Positions 43,517-51,741 of a stretch of 64,000 nt of DNA are shown here, one piece after another; within the stretch, counting starts at the first letter, position 1; the number at the start of each line of letters is the position of its first letter. The notes below the pieces were generated by a model. It did not search any database and was not told the origin of the DNA. It worked only from the letters and a program-made list of their open reading frames with translations. The stretch covers positions 1-64,000 of the forward strand of contig QFQQ01000013.1 in assembly GCA_003243445.1 (NCBI GenBank), read 5' to 3'. This DNA comes from Citrobacter freundii. GTDB lineage: Bacteria > Bacteroidota > Bacteroidia > Chitinophagales > Chitinophagaceae. The translations under genes and the position numbers were made by a program.

Positions 43517-44188
43517 CTACTGTCCGGCCTCTTTTTTAGCATCTGCTTTCATCTTTTCATTCGCAGTAATCAGAAAGTCTACCCTTCTGTTCTGTGAACG
43601 GCCATTCTCTGTGGAATTATCATATTTAGGCGCAGATTCACCAAAGCCTTTGGTAGTAATGCGGGATGAAGAAATATTGCGGGAACGGAGATAGGTTGCT
43701 ACAGCGCCGGCACGTCTCTCTGACAGTCCCTGATTGTAGCTGTCTGTACCGGTATCATCCGTGTGTCCCTGGATCTCGATATTTGTATCGGGATATTTGT
43801 TAAGTATGTTTACCAGTTCATTCAGATTGCTTTTTGCGCTTTCGCCGAGATCTGATTTGTCAAAACCAAATAGGATCTGGTTGTTAAACTCTACGACAAT
43901 ACCTTCCTCAACCCTTTCCACTTTTGCTCCAGGCACTTCATTCTTGATCTCTTCTGCCTGCTTATCCATTTTTCTGCCGATCACAGCGCCAGTAACACCA
44001 CCGACGGTAGCACCTATGATTGCACCAAGTGCAGTATTACCGGATGCTTTACCAATTACAGCACCTACTGCTGCACCACCGCCTGCACCGATCGCGGCGC
44101 CCTTTTGTGTCTTATTCCAACTCTTACAACTGCTCATTGCTATTGCAAGCGCAAATACGCCCGCAATAAGTTTTCTTCTTTGTACCAT
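43517..44188 (-). CDS. OmpA-family lipoprotein with a glycine zipper
   Basis: The 223-residue protein has a lipobox (AMSSC, cysteine about residue 21), a glycine-zipper segment (GAAIGAGGGAAVGAVIG, residues about 30-75) and an OmpA-like domain (about residues 100-205) with IEIQGHTDDTGTDSYNQGLSERRAGAV and GRSQNRRVDFLI. The domain binds diaminopimelate in peptidoglycan and the lipid anchors the protein in the outer membrane, so it should tie the two layers together. The lysine-rich tail is NEKMKADAKKEAGQ. Confidence 0.9.
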   Translation of the reverse strand: MVQRRKLIAGVFALAIAMSSCKSWNKTQKGAAIGAGGGAAVGAVIGKASGNTALGAIIGATVGGVTGAVIGRKMDKQAEEIKNEVPGAKVERVEEGIVVEFNNQILFGFDKSDLGESAKSNLNELVNILNKYPDTNIEIQGHTDDTGTDSYNQGLSERRAGAVATYLRSRNISSSRITTKGFGESAPKYDNSTENGRSQNRRVDFLITANEKMKADAKKEAGQ

Positions 44189-44438
44189 ACTTAACGATTT
44201 TAGTTTACGTCAGCTCAATTTCAAACTTCATACCACAAGAATTTTTATGGTCATAAAGGATTAAAAACGAAGCGTTAAAGGCAAAATGACAGGAAGTGCT
44301 GACACGTGATGCGTATATATACGAATGAGGAAAGTATTACCGCCTGTACACTCAAAATAAGATCATGTGGAATTGCAAACGATTGCTTAATGGTAGGTGA
44401 GCGATGGCCGATAACCGGAACTCAAAAGAAAATGCCAA

Positions 44439-45668
44439 TCATATATCACCACTGAGCACGCGTATGATCGCGCCGGCTTTTAACAGGCATTCCTCCCATT
44501 CGGATCCGGGATCGCTATAGAACGTGATGGCAGAACCAGCCTGGAAAGACAGATACCGACTGGCTGCATTGTAAAGTATACTGCGGATGACCACATTGAA
44601 ATCGAAATCACCGTCTGGTGAAATATAACCAATGGCTCCGGAAAATACGCCGCGCTTGGTTTTTTCATATTGTTCTATTAACTCCATCACACGTTTCTTT
44701 GGTGCGCCAGTCATGGAGCCCATGGGGAATGTGGCTTTAATGATATCGGCGAAAGAAACATCACTTCTGATCTCGCCGCTTACGGTGGAGATCATCTGGT
44801 GTACCTGTGGAAATGAATAGATGCCATATAGCTCATCCACTTTCACTGTTCCTTCTTCACAGATCTTCGCAAGATCATTTCTTACAAGATCAACGACCAT
44901 GACATTTTCTGAACGATCCTTTTGGTTGTGATATAGCTGATCACGCAGTTGCTGATCCTTCTGATGATCATTGAGTACACGCTTTGCTGTTCCCTTGATG
45001 GGCTGCGATAAGATCCTGCTGCCTTCTTTCCTGATAAATCTTTCGGGGCTTGCGCAGAGCAGCCATCTGTCACCCTGACGGTACAGTCCCGAGAAAGGAT
45101 TGGGAGAGATCTTACTAAGGTTTTTGTAGATCTGCAATGGATCTATCACTGCATTTTCTGCAAAGAACTCCTGGCAGAAGTTTATTTCATAACAATCACC
45201 GCGCAGAATATGCTGTTGCAGTTTATGTATGATCGAAAGATATTCTTCGCGACCGATCTTTTGTTGAATCAACAGGTCATTACCATGCTGATCGTTTGTT
45301 ATGACAGAGGTTTGCTGTATCTGCTCAAACACTACAGCAGGATGATCCGCCTGGATGGTCATGGAGGTTTCGGCAAGAACGATCACGATCTCCGGTTCGA
45401 AGAATGAAAGATCTGCAAAGCCGATCCTGTCAGGATGTGAAGATGAAAGATCTTCCAGGTCATTTTTCAGGTCAAAACCAAGATGGCCGAAGAGCCATCG
45501 CTTTTTCGTGGTGAATTGCTGCAAAGGCATGAGAAACCCTTTGCCCGAAAAGTCGAGCCTTTCCCTGACGCCGGCTGCGATAAGGCATTCCTGCGAATGA
45601 GGTTCAATCTGGTATTGATGATTATCCAGAAAAGAAAAAGTGTTGAACCGTTGTATCCAGTTCAACAC
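44439..45668 (-). CDS. pabB: Aminodeoxychorismate synthase component I
   Basis: The 409-residue enzyme starts with GTG 45668 inside a strong hairpin. It has the chorismate-binding domain: SQPIKGTAKR, where PIKGT with lysine is the PabB signature (anthranilate synthase has PIAGT), SENVMVVDLVRNDL, FPMGSMTGAPK, GVFSGAIGYISPDGD and SDPGSEWEECLLKA. It makes 4-amino-4-deoxychorismate for folate with an amidotransferase partner. No pabA or lyase gene is adjacent. The N-terminal domain is short, as in other Bacteroidota PabB proteins. Confidence 0.9.
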   Translation of the reverse strand: MLNWIQRFNTFSFLDNHQYQIEPHSQECLIAAGVRERLDFSGKGFLMPLQQFTTKKRWLFGHLGFDLKNDLEDLSSSHPDRIGFADLSFFEPEIVIVLAETSMTIQADHPAVVFEQIQQTSVITNDQHGNDLLIQQKIGREEYLSIIHKLQQHILRGDCYEINFCQEFFAENAVIDPLQIYKNLSKISPNPFSGLYRQGDRWLLCASPERFIRKEGSRILSQPIKGTAKRVLNDHQKDQQLRDQLYHNQKDRSENVMVVDLVRNDLAKICEEGTVKVDELYGIYSFPQVHQMISTVSGEIRSDVSFADIIKATFPMGSMTGAPKKRVMELIEQYEKTKRGVFSGAIGYISPDGDFDFNVVIRSILYNAASRYLSFQAGSAITFYSDPGSEWEECLLKAGAIIRVLSGDI

Positions 45669-45678
45669 TTTTTCTTTT
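45630..45678 (-). promoter_or_regulatory. Perfect 19-bp hairpin containing the pabB start codon
   Basis: AAAAGAAAAAGTGTTGAAC (45630-45648) is the exact reverse complement of 45660-45678, around an 11-base loop. On the pabB mRNA the GTG start codon and the next codons (LNWIQRF) lie in the stem. Such a fold would hide the start from ribosomes unless melted. Whether it regulates is inference. Confidence 0.7.
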
Positions 45679-45734
45679 GTCTGCCGGAAATCACTTACCG
45701 GAAATATGGAAGTATCCAGATTAATAAGCTTGGT

Positions 45735-45747
45735 GAAAGGAGGTGAT
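45735..45747. other. 13-base match to the 16S rRNA 3' end
   Basis: The plus strand reads GAAAGGAGGTGAT at 45735-45747, directly followed by ATG. The minus strand reads ATCACCTCCTTTC, the usual 3' end of bacterial 16S rRNA with the anti-Shine-Dalgarno. It lies four bases past the stop codon of the acidic protein gene. The plus-strand ATG opens a 15-codon frame (MINSRLLRRRSRRCH) that overlaps the acidic gene in antisense. Confidence 0.6.
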
Positions 45748-45751
45748 ATGA

Positions 45752-46219
45752 TTAATAGTCGTCTTCTTCGTCGCCGAAGTCGTCGCTGTCATTGAACATA
45801 TCTTTGAATTCATCGTCCACTTTGAAATCGTCGTCATCGTCAGCACCTTTCTTGCTGGCACTGCCGGTACCTGTGGCTTTTTTACCTTTTGATTTAGGCA
45901 CGTCGAATTCGTCGAAATCAGGGTCCCAATTATCTTCTTCTTCAACTTTGTCCCAATCATCTACTTCATCTTCGTCAGAATCATCATCGTCATCATCCTC
46001 TTCGTCTTCATCTTTTTTCTTTTTTGTAGACGCAGCGGCTTTAGCTCCTTTTTTCTTGGGAGTTTCTTCTAATAATTCTTCATCGAGATCATCATCATCG
46101 TCGTCATCTTCCTCTTCTTTTTTCGGTTTAGGAGATGCCTTCTTTGCTGAAGCTTTTTCAGCCTCGCTGTTGTCTGCTTTTCCAGGAACTTTTTTTTCCT
46201 TGTCGGATTTTGCTGCCAT
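45752..46219 (-). CDS. Highly acidic, lysine-rich low-complexity protein
   Basis: The 155-residue protein is built from blocks of Asp/Glu (EEEDDDDDDDLDEELLEE, DEDEEDDDDDDSDEDEVDDW) separated by Lys/Ala/Ser blocks (KASAKKASPKPKKEEE, KKKGAKAAASTKKKK) and ends in DEEDDY. There is no signal peptide and no recognised domain. Its net charge is strongly negative. It recalls the acidic tail of the RNA polymerase delta subunit and nucleoplasmin-like tails, but no homology is visible. It follows purA by 81 bases on the same strand. Confidence 0.75.
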   Translation of the reverse strand: MAAKSDKEKKVPGKADNSEAEKASAKKASPKPKKEEEDDDDDDDLDEELLEETPKKKGAKAAASTKKKKDEDEEDDDDDDSDEDEVDDWDKVEEEDNWDPDFDEFDVPKSKGKKATGTGSASKKGADDDDDFKVDDEFKDMFNDSDDFGDEEDDY

Positions 46220-46300
46220 ATCTAACTAGGGTTATGGGTGTAAAATTTCGGCGAAGTTTTTAATTCGCCAAATTTTTAAAAAACTTTTTTCCTGCTTTTT

Positions 46301-47566
46301 TTAGTCCACCAGAATGAGCTGGTCTCTTCCCGGGCCGTTTGAAATATACTTTACTTCAACTCCCAGATATTCATTAATAAATGATACGTAAGTTTTCATT
46401 GTCTCAGGCAGTTCCGCAGCCGTTTTTGCAGTACTGCTTGGATTATTCCACCCGGGGAATGTTTTATACACCGGTTCAACTGCCATCCTGTCTATTCTGA
46501 ATGGAATTTCCTGGCTTTCCTTACCGTTGATCTTATAGCTGGTGCAAACCTGTAATTCGCTGAATGCATCCAGCACATCGGCCTTTGTCATCACGATCTT
46601 TGTAACGCCGTTGACCATGCAGGCAAACCGGAGTGCTACCAGATCGATCCAGCCGCAACGGCGCGGGCGACCTGTTGTTGCACCAAATTCATTACCGATC
46701 TTTCTCAGCTCTTCGCCTACTTCGTTATCCAGTTCCGTCGGGAACGGACCACTACCGACGCGCGTGCAATATGCTTTCGTAACGCCATATACTTCGCGGA
46801 TCGTTTGCGGAGCAACGCCAAGACCGCTGCAAACGCCTGCTGATACGGTATTGGATGAAGTTACAAACGGGAATGTACCGAAATCGATATCCAGCATGCT
46901 TCCCTGTGCACCTTCTGCCAGCACTTTCTTTCCTGCACGCAACTGATCGTTGATGAAGTATTCACCATTTACGATATTCAATTGTTTCAGGAATTCCACT
47001 GCCTCAAAGAACTCTTCTTCCCATGCCGTGATATCTTCTGTGAAATTATAATTATCCAGCAATTTCTGATGTTTCAGGCGAAGCTTGATATAAGAAGTCG
47101 TGAAATTTTTATCAAGCAGATCGCCGACACGCAAACCATTCCGGCCGGTTTTATCCATATAGGCCGGGCTGATCCCTTTTAACGTAGAACCGATCTTCTG
47201 CGTGCCTTTTGACAGTTCAGCCGCTTTATCCAGCGCCCGGTGTGTCGGTAGGATCAGGTGTGTACGTTCTGCAATAAAGAGATTCTTGCGAAGATCAACG
47301 CCGAATGAAGCAACTGTATCGCATTCTCTTTTTAGTGTTACAGGGTCTAATACGACACCATTACCGATCAGGTTCAGCTTGTTTGGATGAAATACACCTG
47401 AAGGGATCTGGTGCAGGACCACTTTCTTATCGCCAACATAAAGCGTGTGGCCGGCATTTGGCCCGCCCTGGAACCTCGCCACTACATCGTAGTCTTTAGC
47501 GAAATAATCTACGATCTTTCCTTTTCCTTCATCGCCCCACTGGAGGCCAAGTAAAACGTCTACCAT
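46301..47566 (-). CDS. purA: Adenylosuccinate synthase
   Basis: The 421-residue enzyme makes adenylosuccinate from IMP and aspartate using GTP in AMP synthesis. The N-terminal P-loop is GLQWGDEGKGKIVDYFA (about residues 7-23), followed by GGPNAGHTL, HQIPSG, GTQKIGSTLKGISPAYMDK and VTKAYCTRVGSGPFPTEL, with the guanine-binding region near the C-terminus. Length and motifs are normal. The promoter-like TATTTTTG lies 41 bases upstream. Confidence 0.95.
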   Translation of the reverse strand: MVDVLLGLQWGDEGKGKIVDYFAKDYDVVARFQGGPNAGHTLYVGDKKVVLHQIPSGVFHPNKLNLIGNGVVLDPVTLKRECDTVASFGVDLRKNLFIAERTHLILPTHRALDKAAELSKGTQKIGSTLKGISPAYMDKTGRNGLRVGDLLDKNFTTSYIKLRLKHQKLLDNYNFTEDITAWEEEFFEAVEFLKQLNIVNGEYFINDQLRAGKKVLAEGAQGSMLDIDFGTFPFVTSSNTVSAGVCSGLGVAPQTIREVYGVTKAYCTRVGSGPFPTELDNEVGEELRKIGNEFGATTGRPRRCGWIDLVALRFACMVNGVTKIVMTKADVLDAFSELQVCTSYKINGKESQEIPFRIDRMAVEPVYKTFPGWNNPSSTAKTAAELPETMKTYVSFINEYLGVEVKYISNGPGRDQLILVD

Positions 47567-47606
47567 AAAATTGGAGGGTTGTATTTAAGTCAGCTTTTAG
47601 AAGTCG

Positions 47607-47614
47607 CAAAAATA
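47607..47614 (-). promoter_or_regulatory. -7 box of the purA gene
   Basis: On the minus strand TATTTTTG matches TAnnTTTG exactly, 40 bases before the purA ATG. No TTG stands at the ideal -33 spacing. Confidence 0.5.
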
Positions 47615-47644
47615 AGCCCTCGGGAAAAAGCCACCGAATAAAAC

Positions 47645-47757
47645 GTTTAAAAGTTTAAAAGTTTCAGAAAGAGACTGGTTTCAGCAGTTCCAGAGGTTCC
47701 AAAGGTTAAGGCGTAACCTGTGAAACATCTGGAACTTATGGAACTGCTGGAACCTTT
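47645..47757. repeat. Composite word palindrome, GTTTAAAA plus GTTCCAG classes
   Basis: The first 25 bases are GTTTAAAA words, then GTTTCAGCAGTTCCAGAG and GTTCCAAAG. The right arm (about 47714-47757) has GTAACCTGTGAAACATCTGG, GAACTTATGGAAC and TGCTGGAACC. Two vocabularies are joined at one locus, between the adhesin gene stop and the purA promoter. Confidence 0.82.
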
Positions 47758-47769
47758 CTTTCCTGATTA

Positions 47770-50700
47770 TCACCGTATGAGCGTCACCGTACCCTTTTTT
47801 GTGATCTTCTCCCCCGCCTGCGTCACCGCCTCTATCATCCATGTATATACGCCGGCGGCCTGATCTATACCCGCCAGACGACCATCCCAGCCATGCTGAA
47901 GCGTGGTGGTGCTGAATACGAGCTGGCCCCAGCGATTATAGATCCTGAAATAAGAGAGCTGCTTAATACCGACCGGGAACGGCAGGAATTCGTCGTTTTT
48001 ACCGTCTTTATTCGGAGAAAATGCATTGGCTACGTAAACGTCGGGGCCTTTGTAAACGCGGACTGTTGCGGACCCCTCTCCTTTACAGCCGGCGGCCGTG
48101 GATGCCTCCACACGGTAATGGATCACGGTTCCGATGGTCATTGGCGCCACCACTTTGGGATTGGCGATGGCCGGATCGTCCAATCCTGTTGCCGGCGACC
48201 AGCTATAATTGTCCGCTACAGAACTGATCTGGAACTGGAATTGCGCCCCCGCAAACACCACGGTATCCGCCGGTGTGATCTTCACCCTGATCGGCGGGAT
48301 CACTTTGATCACAACATTGTCGGTGATCAGTGAGCGGCAATTGTTGGCATCAATAGCCGTCAGTGTATATGTTATCGTACGATCAGGCTGCAGCACCTGC
48401 GGACTTTGACTATACGGATCTGAAAGAAAACGCTGGGGAGTCCATTCATAAGAAACACCGCCATTGGCCTGCAACTGGTAGTTCTGTCCATAACAGATCT
48501 CTCCATCCGGCCCTGCTTCCGCAACCGGCGCCGGAAGCACCGGTACATATACATCATCCTCCGCCACGCAAACGCCAAGCCGCATCGTTACGGTGAATAG
48601 GGTATTGGCAGATGGCTGTACCACCAGGTTGGCTGCAGCAGGATTGGTGATCAATCCGGGATGATCGGCAGTCCAGGCATACGATGTAGCATTGGACACG
48701 ATCTGTAAATTCACCTTACTCCCTTCACAGGCAGCTGCGGGATCGACCATTGGTGTGAAGGTGAGATTATTATTCAGCCCGATATTGACCCCGGTGACAG
48801 TGGTAGTGCATCCATTCACATCTTTAACGGTGACGGTATATGTGCCGGATTTCAATTTCAGCACATTGGAGGTTTGAAATGATATTCCATCGCTGCTGTA
48901 TTGATAACTGCCTGAACCGCCTGTTGCATTGATCGTTGCAGTACCATCCGCACCGCCATCGCAGGTTGCGGGCGTTATGGCGGCAACATTCGCCACCAAT
49001 GGCGCAGGATCCGTTACCACAACATTATCTAATTGCGCATTACATGCTTTTGCATCCTGCACACGCACGGTATAATTACCGGCCGCTGCTTTAAATGAAT
49101 TGGAGGTCTGATAAGCACCTCCATTCAAACTATATGTATAAGGACTGGTGCCTCCTGCAGCAGTGACCGTGATCGAACCATTCCCTTCTCCATTGCAAAG
49201 CGGTGCCTGTATGATCGGCGGAGGGATGTCCAGCGCCGCTGGTTGAGCAACTTTCAACGGATATAAGGTGAATGTACAACCCGCTGCATCGCTTACCACT
49301 ACCGAATAAGTATCAGCTGCCGGCAAGCCTGAATATGTATATATACCTGTGGAAGTCTGCGCACCGGCACCATTCAGTGAGAAATTATATGGAGCAGAAC
49401 CCCCAACCGGCGTGATCTGTATCGTTCCGTTCAAACCATTAAAGCAGGATACATCTGTCGTTGAAGCAGTCGCCGACACGCCATTACCGGCACCAACTGT
49501 TATCACAAAGCCCGGAGCGATCGTGGTGCAATTATTTGCATCTGTCACCATTATATTGTATGCTCCGGCAGGTACATTTCCGAATGTTGCAACGTTCGTA
49601 GCTGTTGTAATACTTGTGCCGGCATTGAGGTAAACCGTATAGGGAGGCCGTCCATTCTGCATTTCAACTGTAACTGTTCCGTTGTTGACGCCCTGGCAGG
49701 AAGCTGGCGTTGACTTTGCATTTATTGAAAGTCCTGAGCCAACACTTACGATTCCCTGCAGCGGATCAGAAATGCAAGGTCCTTCTTTTATGATGAGGCT
49801 GTAGGTGCCGGGAGCAAGATTATCAAAGACGTTTGAAGCAACCCAGTTTGCTCCGTTATCAATGGAATATTGATATGGTCCGCTTCCGCTTGTTGCTGTA
49901 ACAATTATTTTTCCATTATTCAGTCCGGCGCAGGTAGTGGGTGTGCTGACGGCAGATCCGGTCAGCGTGCCATTTCCCAACGGGATAGTTGGTACAGTAA
50001 CATCGGCTTTACAGGAGGGAACTGCAGAAGTAACTGTAACGAGATATGAAAAACCGCCAAAGATGCCTGTGATCACATTGGATGGCATCGGCGTATTATT
50101 GAGTGAATATGTATACGGCCCGCCGCCGGCAGGCGCTGTTACTACAATGCTTGCATTCTGTGCACCCTGACAGCTTGGTGGATTTGCAACAAACGATACA
50201 TCGAATGTGCCTGTTGATCCGACCTCTATATCCGAAAATGTTTTACTGCATCCGCCTTTACCTGTCACAGTAAGACTATAGTGACCAGGAGAAAGATCGT
50301 TGAAGGTAGCTTCCGGATCTGCTGTTGCAATAGTAACTGCACCCGGATTCAACACATAGGTAAATGGACCATCATTTACATTGGCTGCTGCAACGGTTGC
50401 TTTGATGCTGCCGGTTCCTACGGCGCAGCCGCTTTTGGTAGTTGTATAGGTGACAGGGATCGTTGATGTATTTACGGTGATCGTGTCATCGATCACGATC
50501 GGTATTGCGCTGTTGCATTCACCTGCATAAACGGTGCGCACGATAAATTTTTCCGTGGGGTTTGCGAAGCATTGTTGCGGAAATTTGATATCCATTACAC
50601 CGGGAGAAGATTCGGTTGCAACGGCTGTTTGCAGCACCTGTTTGGTTGTAAAGTTCAGCAGCTCAGAACGGATAAATCTCGAAGTGGTTCCGGAAGGAAT

Positions 50701-51534
50701 GAACCGGTAAGCTTCTTTTTGTGCAGTCCATACTGTTGCATTGCGGCCAGTGACTGCGACGGCTTTATCCCGGTCCCAGTTTTGAATGCCAAGGATGGAA
50801 TTAGGAGCGTTTGTTCCCGGGTTACAAATTTTCTGTGCAATGAATACTTCGATCACCGAAGTACCTTCATTCACTACGATCTGAAATGTTGTTGGATTAT
50901 TTGCGCTGCAACTAGGGTTATTCCATACGGCCAGGTTATTCCAGCTTGCCACAAAGCGGCGGAAAGGCGCGGCACCTTCTACTCTCCATTCGATCTTTTT
51001 CCCTGCAGATGTTACTTCCGGATTCAGATCAATGTAAGCACCCATGATGGAAGCTCTCGGATAATATGACTTTCGCTGTTCAGGTTCTGTGTTCGCGCAC
51101 TGCATCCCTCTTCCCGCATTAGGGATCGGCATGTCGATCGTATATGCGTTATGACAACCGGCATTTGATACATCAAAGGTCACCAGTCCGTTCGAACCGA
51201 TCAGGATCTGGTTATATGGTGTAGTGGCGCCATAAAAACAAATAGGAAAGGGAAGATTGATCACATCAGTGAACATGTCATCCTTATCCAGGTCCAGGCT
51301 ATTACCCGTTGGCGTAGTAAATGCATAAGGCCTGTAAGGAATGGTTGCAACGGTATAATCTTCACTTGACTTCAGGTGTGGCACTTTAAAACTCAAGGGA
51401 GCACAGTTCTGACCACATGAAAGATTGATCACCGAATCATTGATACCCGTAAAATTCTGCTGGGCATATAAAGACACACCACAAAAAATGCAAAAGCTCC
51501 ATATCGTCAAGAGCCTGCGAAGAGTGTGTCTCAT
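47770..51534 (-). CDS. SprB-repeat surface protein with T9SS type B sorting domain
   Basis: The 1254-residue protein has a signal peptide (about residues 1-24, ending near LYAQ) and an N-terminal beta-sandwich region (about 30-350). It is followed by seven SprB-like repeats of 60-80 residues, each of the form C..GxNGxI.V....G.GPYxYSLN...F..L..GTYTVTV.D..GC. PKD/Ig-like modules follow and a C-terminal gliding-motility-associated type B sorting domain ends the chain (VANAFSPNKDGKNDEF, YRIYNRWGQLVF-type FRIYNRWGQLVF, GWDG, GVYTWMIEA). It should be exported by T9SS and act as a surface adhesin, possibly in gliding. Its specific target is unknown. Confidence 0.9.
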   Translation of the reverse strand: MRHTLRRLLTIWSFCIFCGVSLYAQQNFTGINDSVINLSCGQNCAPLSFKVPHLKSSEDYTVATIPYRPYAFTTPTGNSLDLDKDDMFTDVINLPFPICFYGATTPYNQILIGSNGLVTFDVSNAGCHNAYTIDMPIPNAGRGMQCANTEPEQRKSYYPRASIMGAYIDLNPEVTSAGKKIEWRVEGAAPFRRFVASWNNLAVWNNPSCSANNPTTFQIVVNEGTSVIEVFIAQKICNPGTNAPNSILGIQNWDRDKAVAVTGRNATVWTAQKEAYRFIPSGTTSRFIRSELLNFTTKQVLQTAVATESSPGVMDIKFPQQCFANPTEKFIVRTVYAGECNSAIPIVIDDTITVNTSTIPVTYTTTKSGCAVGTGSIKATVAAANVNDGPFTYVLNPGAVTIATADPEATFNDLSPGHYSLTVTGKGGCSKTFSDIEVGSTGTFDVSFVANPPSCQGAQNASIVVTAPAGGGPYTYSLNNTPMPSNVITGIFGGFSYLVTVTSAVPSCKADVTVPTIPLGNGTLTGSAVSTPTTCAGLNNGKIIVTATSGSGPYQYSIDNGANWVASNVFDNLAPGTYSLIIKEGPCISDPLQGIVSVGSGLSINAKSTPASCQGVNNGTVTVEMQNGRPPYTVYLNAGTSITTATNVATFGNVPAGAYNIMVTDANNCTTIAPGFVITVGAGNGVSATASTTDVSCFNGLNGTIQITPVGGSAPYNFSLNGAGAQTSTGIYTYSGLPAADTYSVVVSDAAGCTFTLYPLKVAQPAALDIPPPIIQAPLCNGEGNGSITVTAAGGTSPYTYSLNGGAYQTSNSFKAAAGNYTVRVQDAKACNAQLDNVVVTDPAPLVANVAAITPATCDGGADGTATINATGGSGSYQYSSDGISFQTSNVLKLKSGTYTVTVKDVNGCTTTVTGVNIGLNNNLTFTPMVDPAAACEGSKVNLQIVSNATSYAWTADHPGLITNPAAANLVVQPSANTLFTVTMRLGVCVAEDDVYVPVLPAPVAEAGPDGEICYGQNYQLQANGGVSYEWTPQRFLSDPYSQSPQVLQPDRTITYTLTAIDANNCRSLITDNVVIKVIPPIRVKITPADTVVFAGAQFQFQISSVADNYSWSPATGLDDPAIANPKVVAPMTIGTVIHYRVEASTAAGCKGEGSATVRVYKGPDVYVANAFSPNKDGKNDEFLPFPVGIKQLSYFRIYNRWGQLVFSTTTLQHGWDGRLAGIDQAAGVYTWMIEAVTQAGEKITKKGTVTLIR

Positions 51535-51610
51535 AGTTGTTGTTATAGTTTGGAGTTGATACGGGAACCGCTCAACAATATAGGCAAATTCCGGGGATGA
51601 GGAAGTAAAA

Positions 51611-51734
51611 AGGTTCCGGAAGTTCCAGCGGTTTCAGCGGTTCTTCAAATGAAAGAATCTTCATAATAAATCACAGCCTGCGGGTCGCGGCAGCAACTTC
51701 TGAAACATCTGGAACCCATGGAACTCCCGGAATG
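51611..51734. repeat. Word palindrome, GTTCCAG class
   Basis: The left arm (51611-51645) is GTTCCGGAA, GTTCCAGCG and GTTTCAGCG. The right arm (about 51695-51734) is GCAACTTCTGAAACATCTGG and GAACCCATGGAAC. The loop has GCGGGTCGCGGCAGCAAC, shared with 62659-62676 where the sequence is CCCGCGGCAGCAAC. It ends directly at the 3' end of the Rel gene. Confidence 0.85.
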
Positions 51735-51741
51735 CTTCTTC

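Noticed and set aside
45792..46229. Serine-rich plus-strand frame of 145 codons
   Set aside because: It is the antisense of Asp/Glu codons, which automatically read as Ser codons in that frame.
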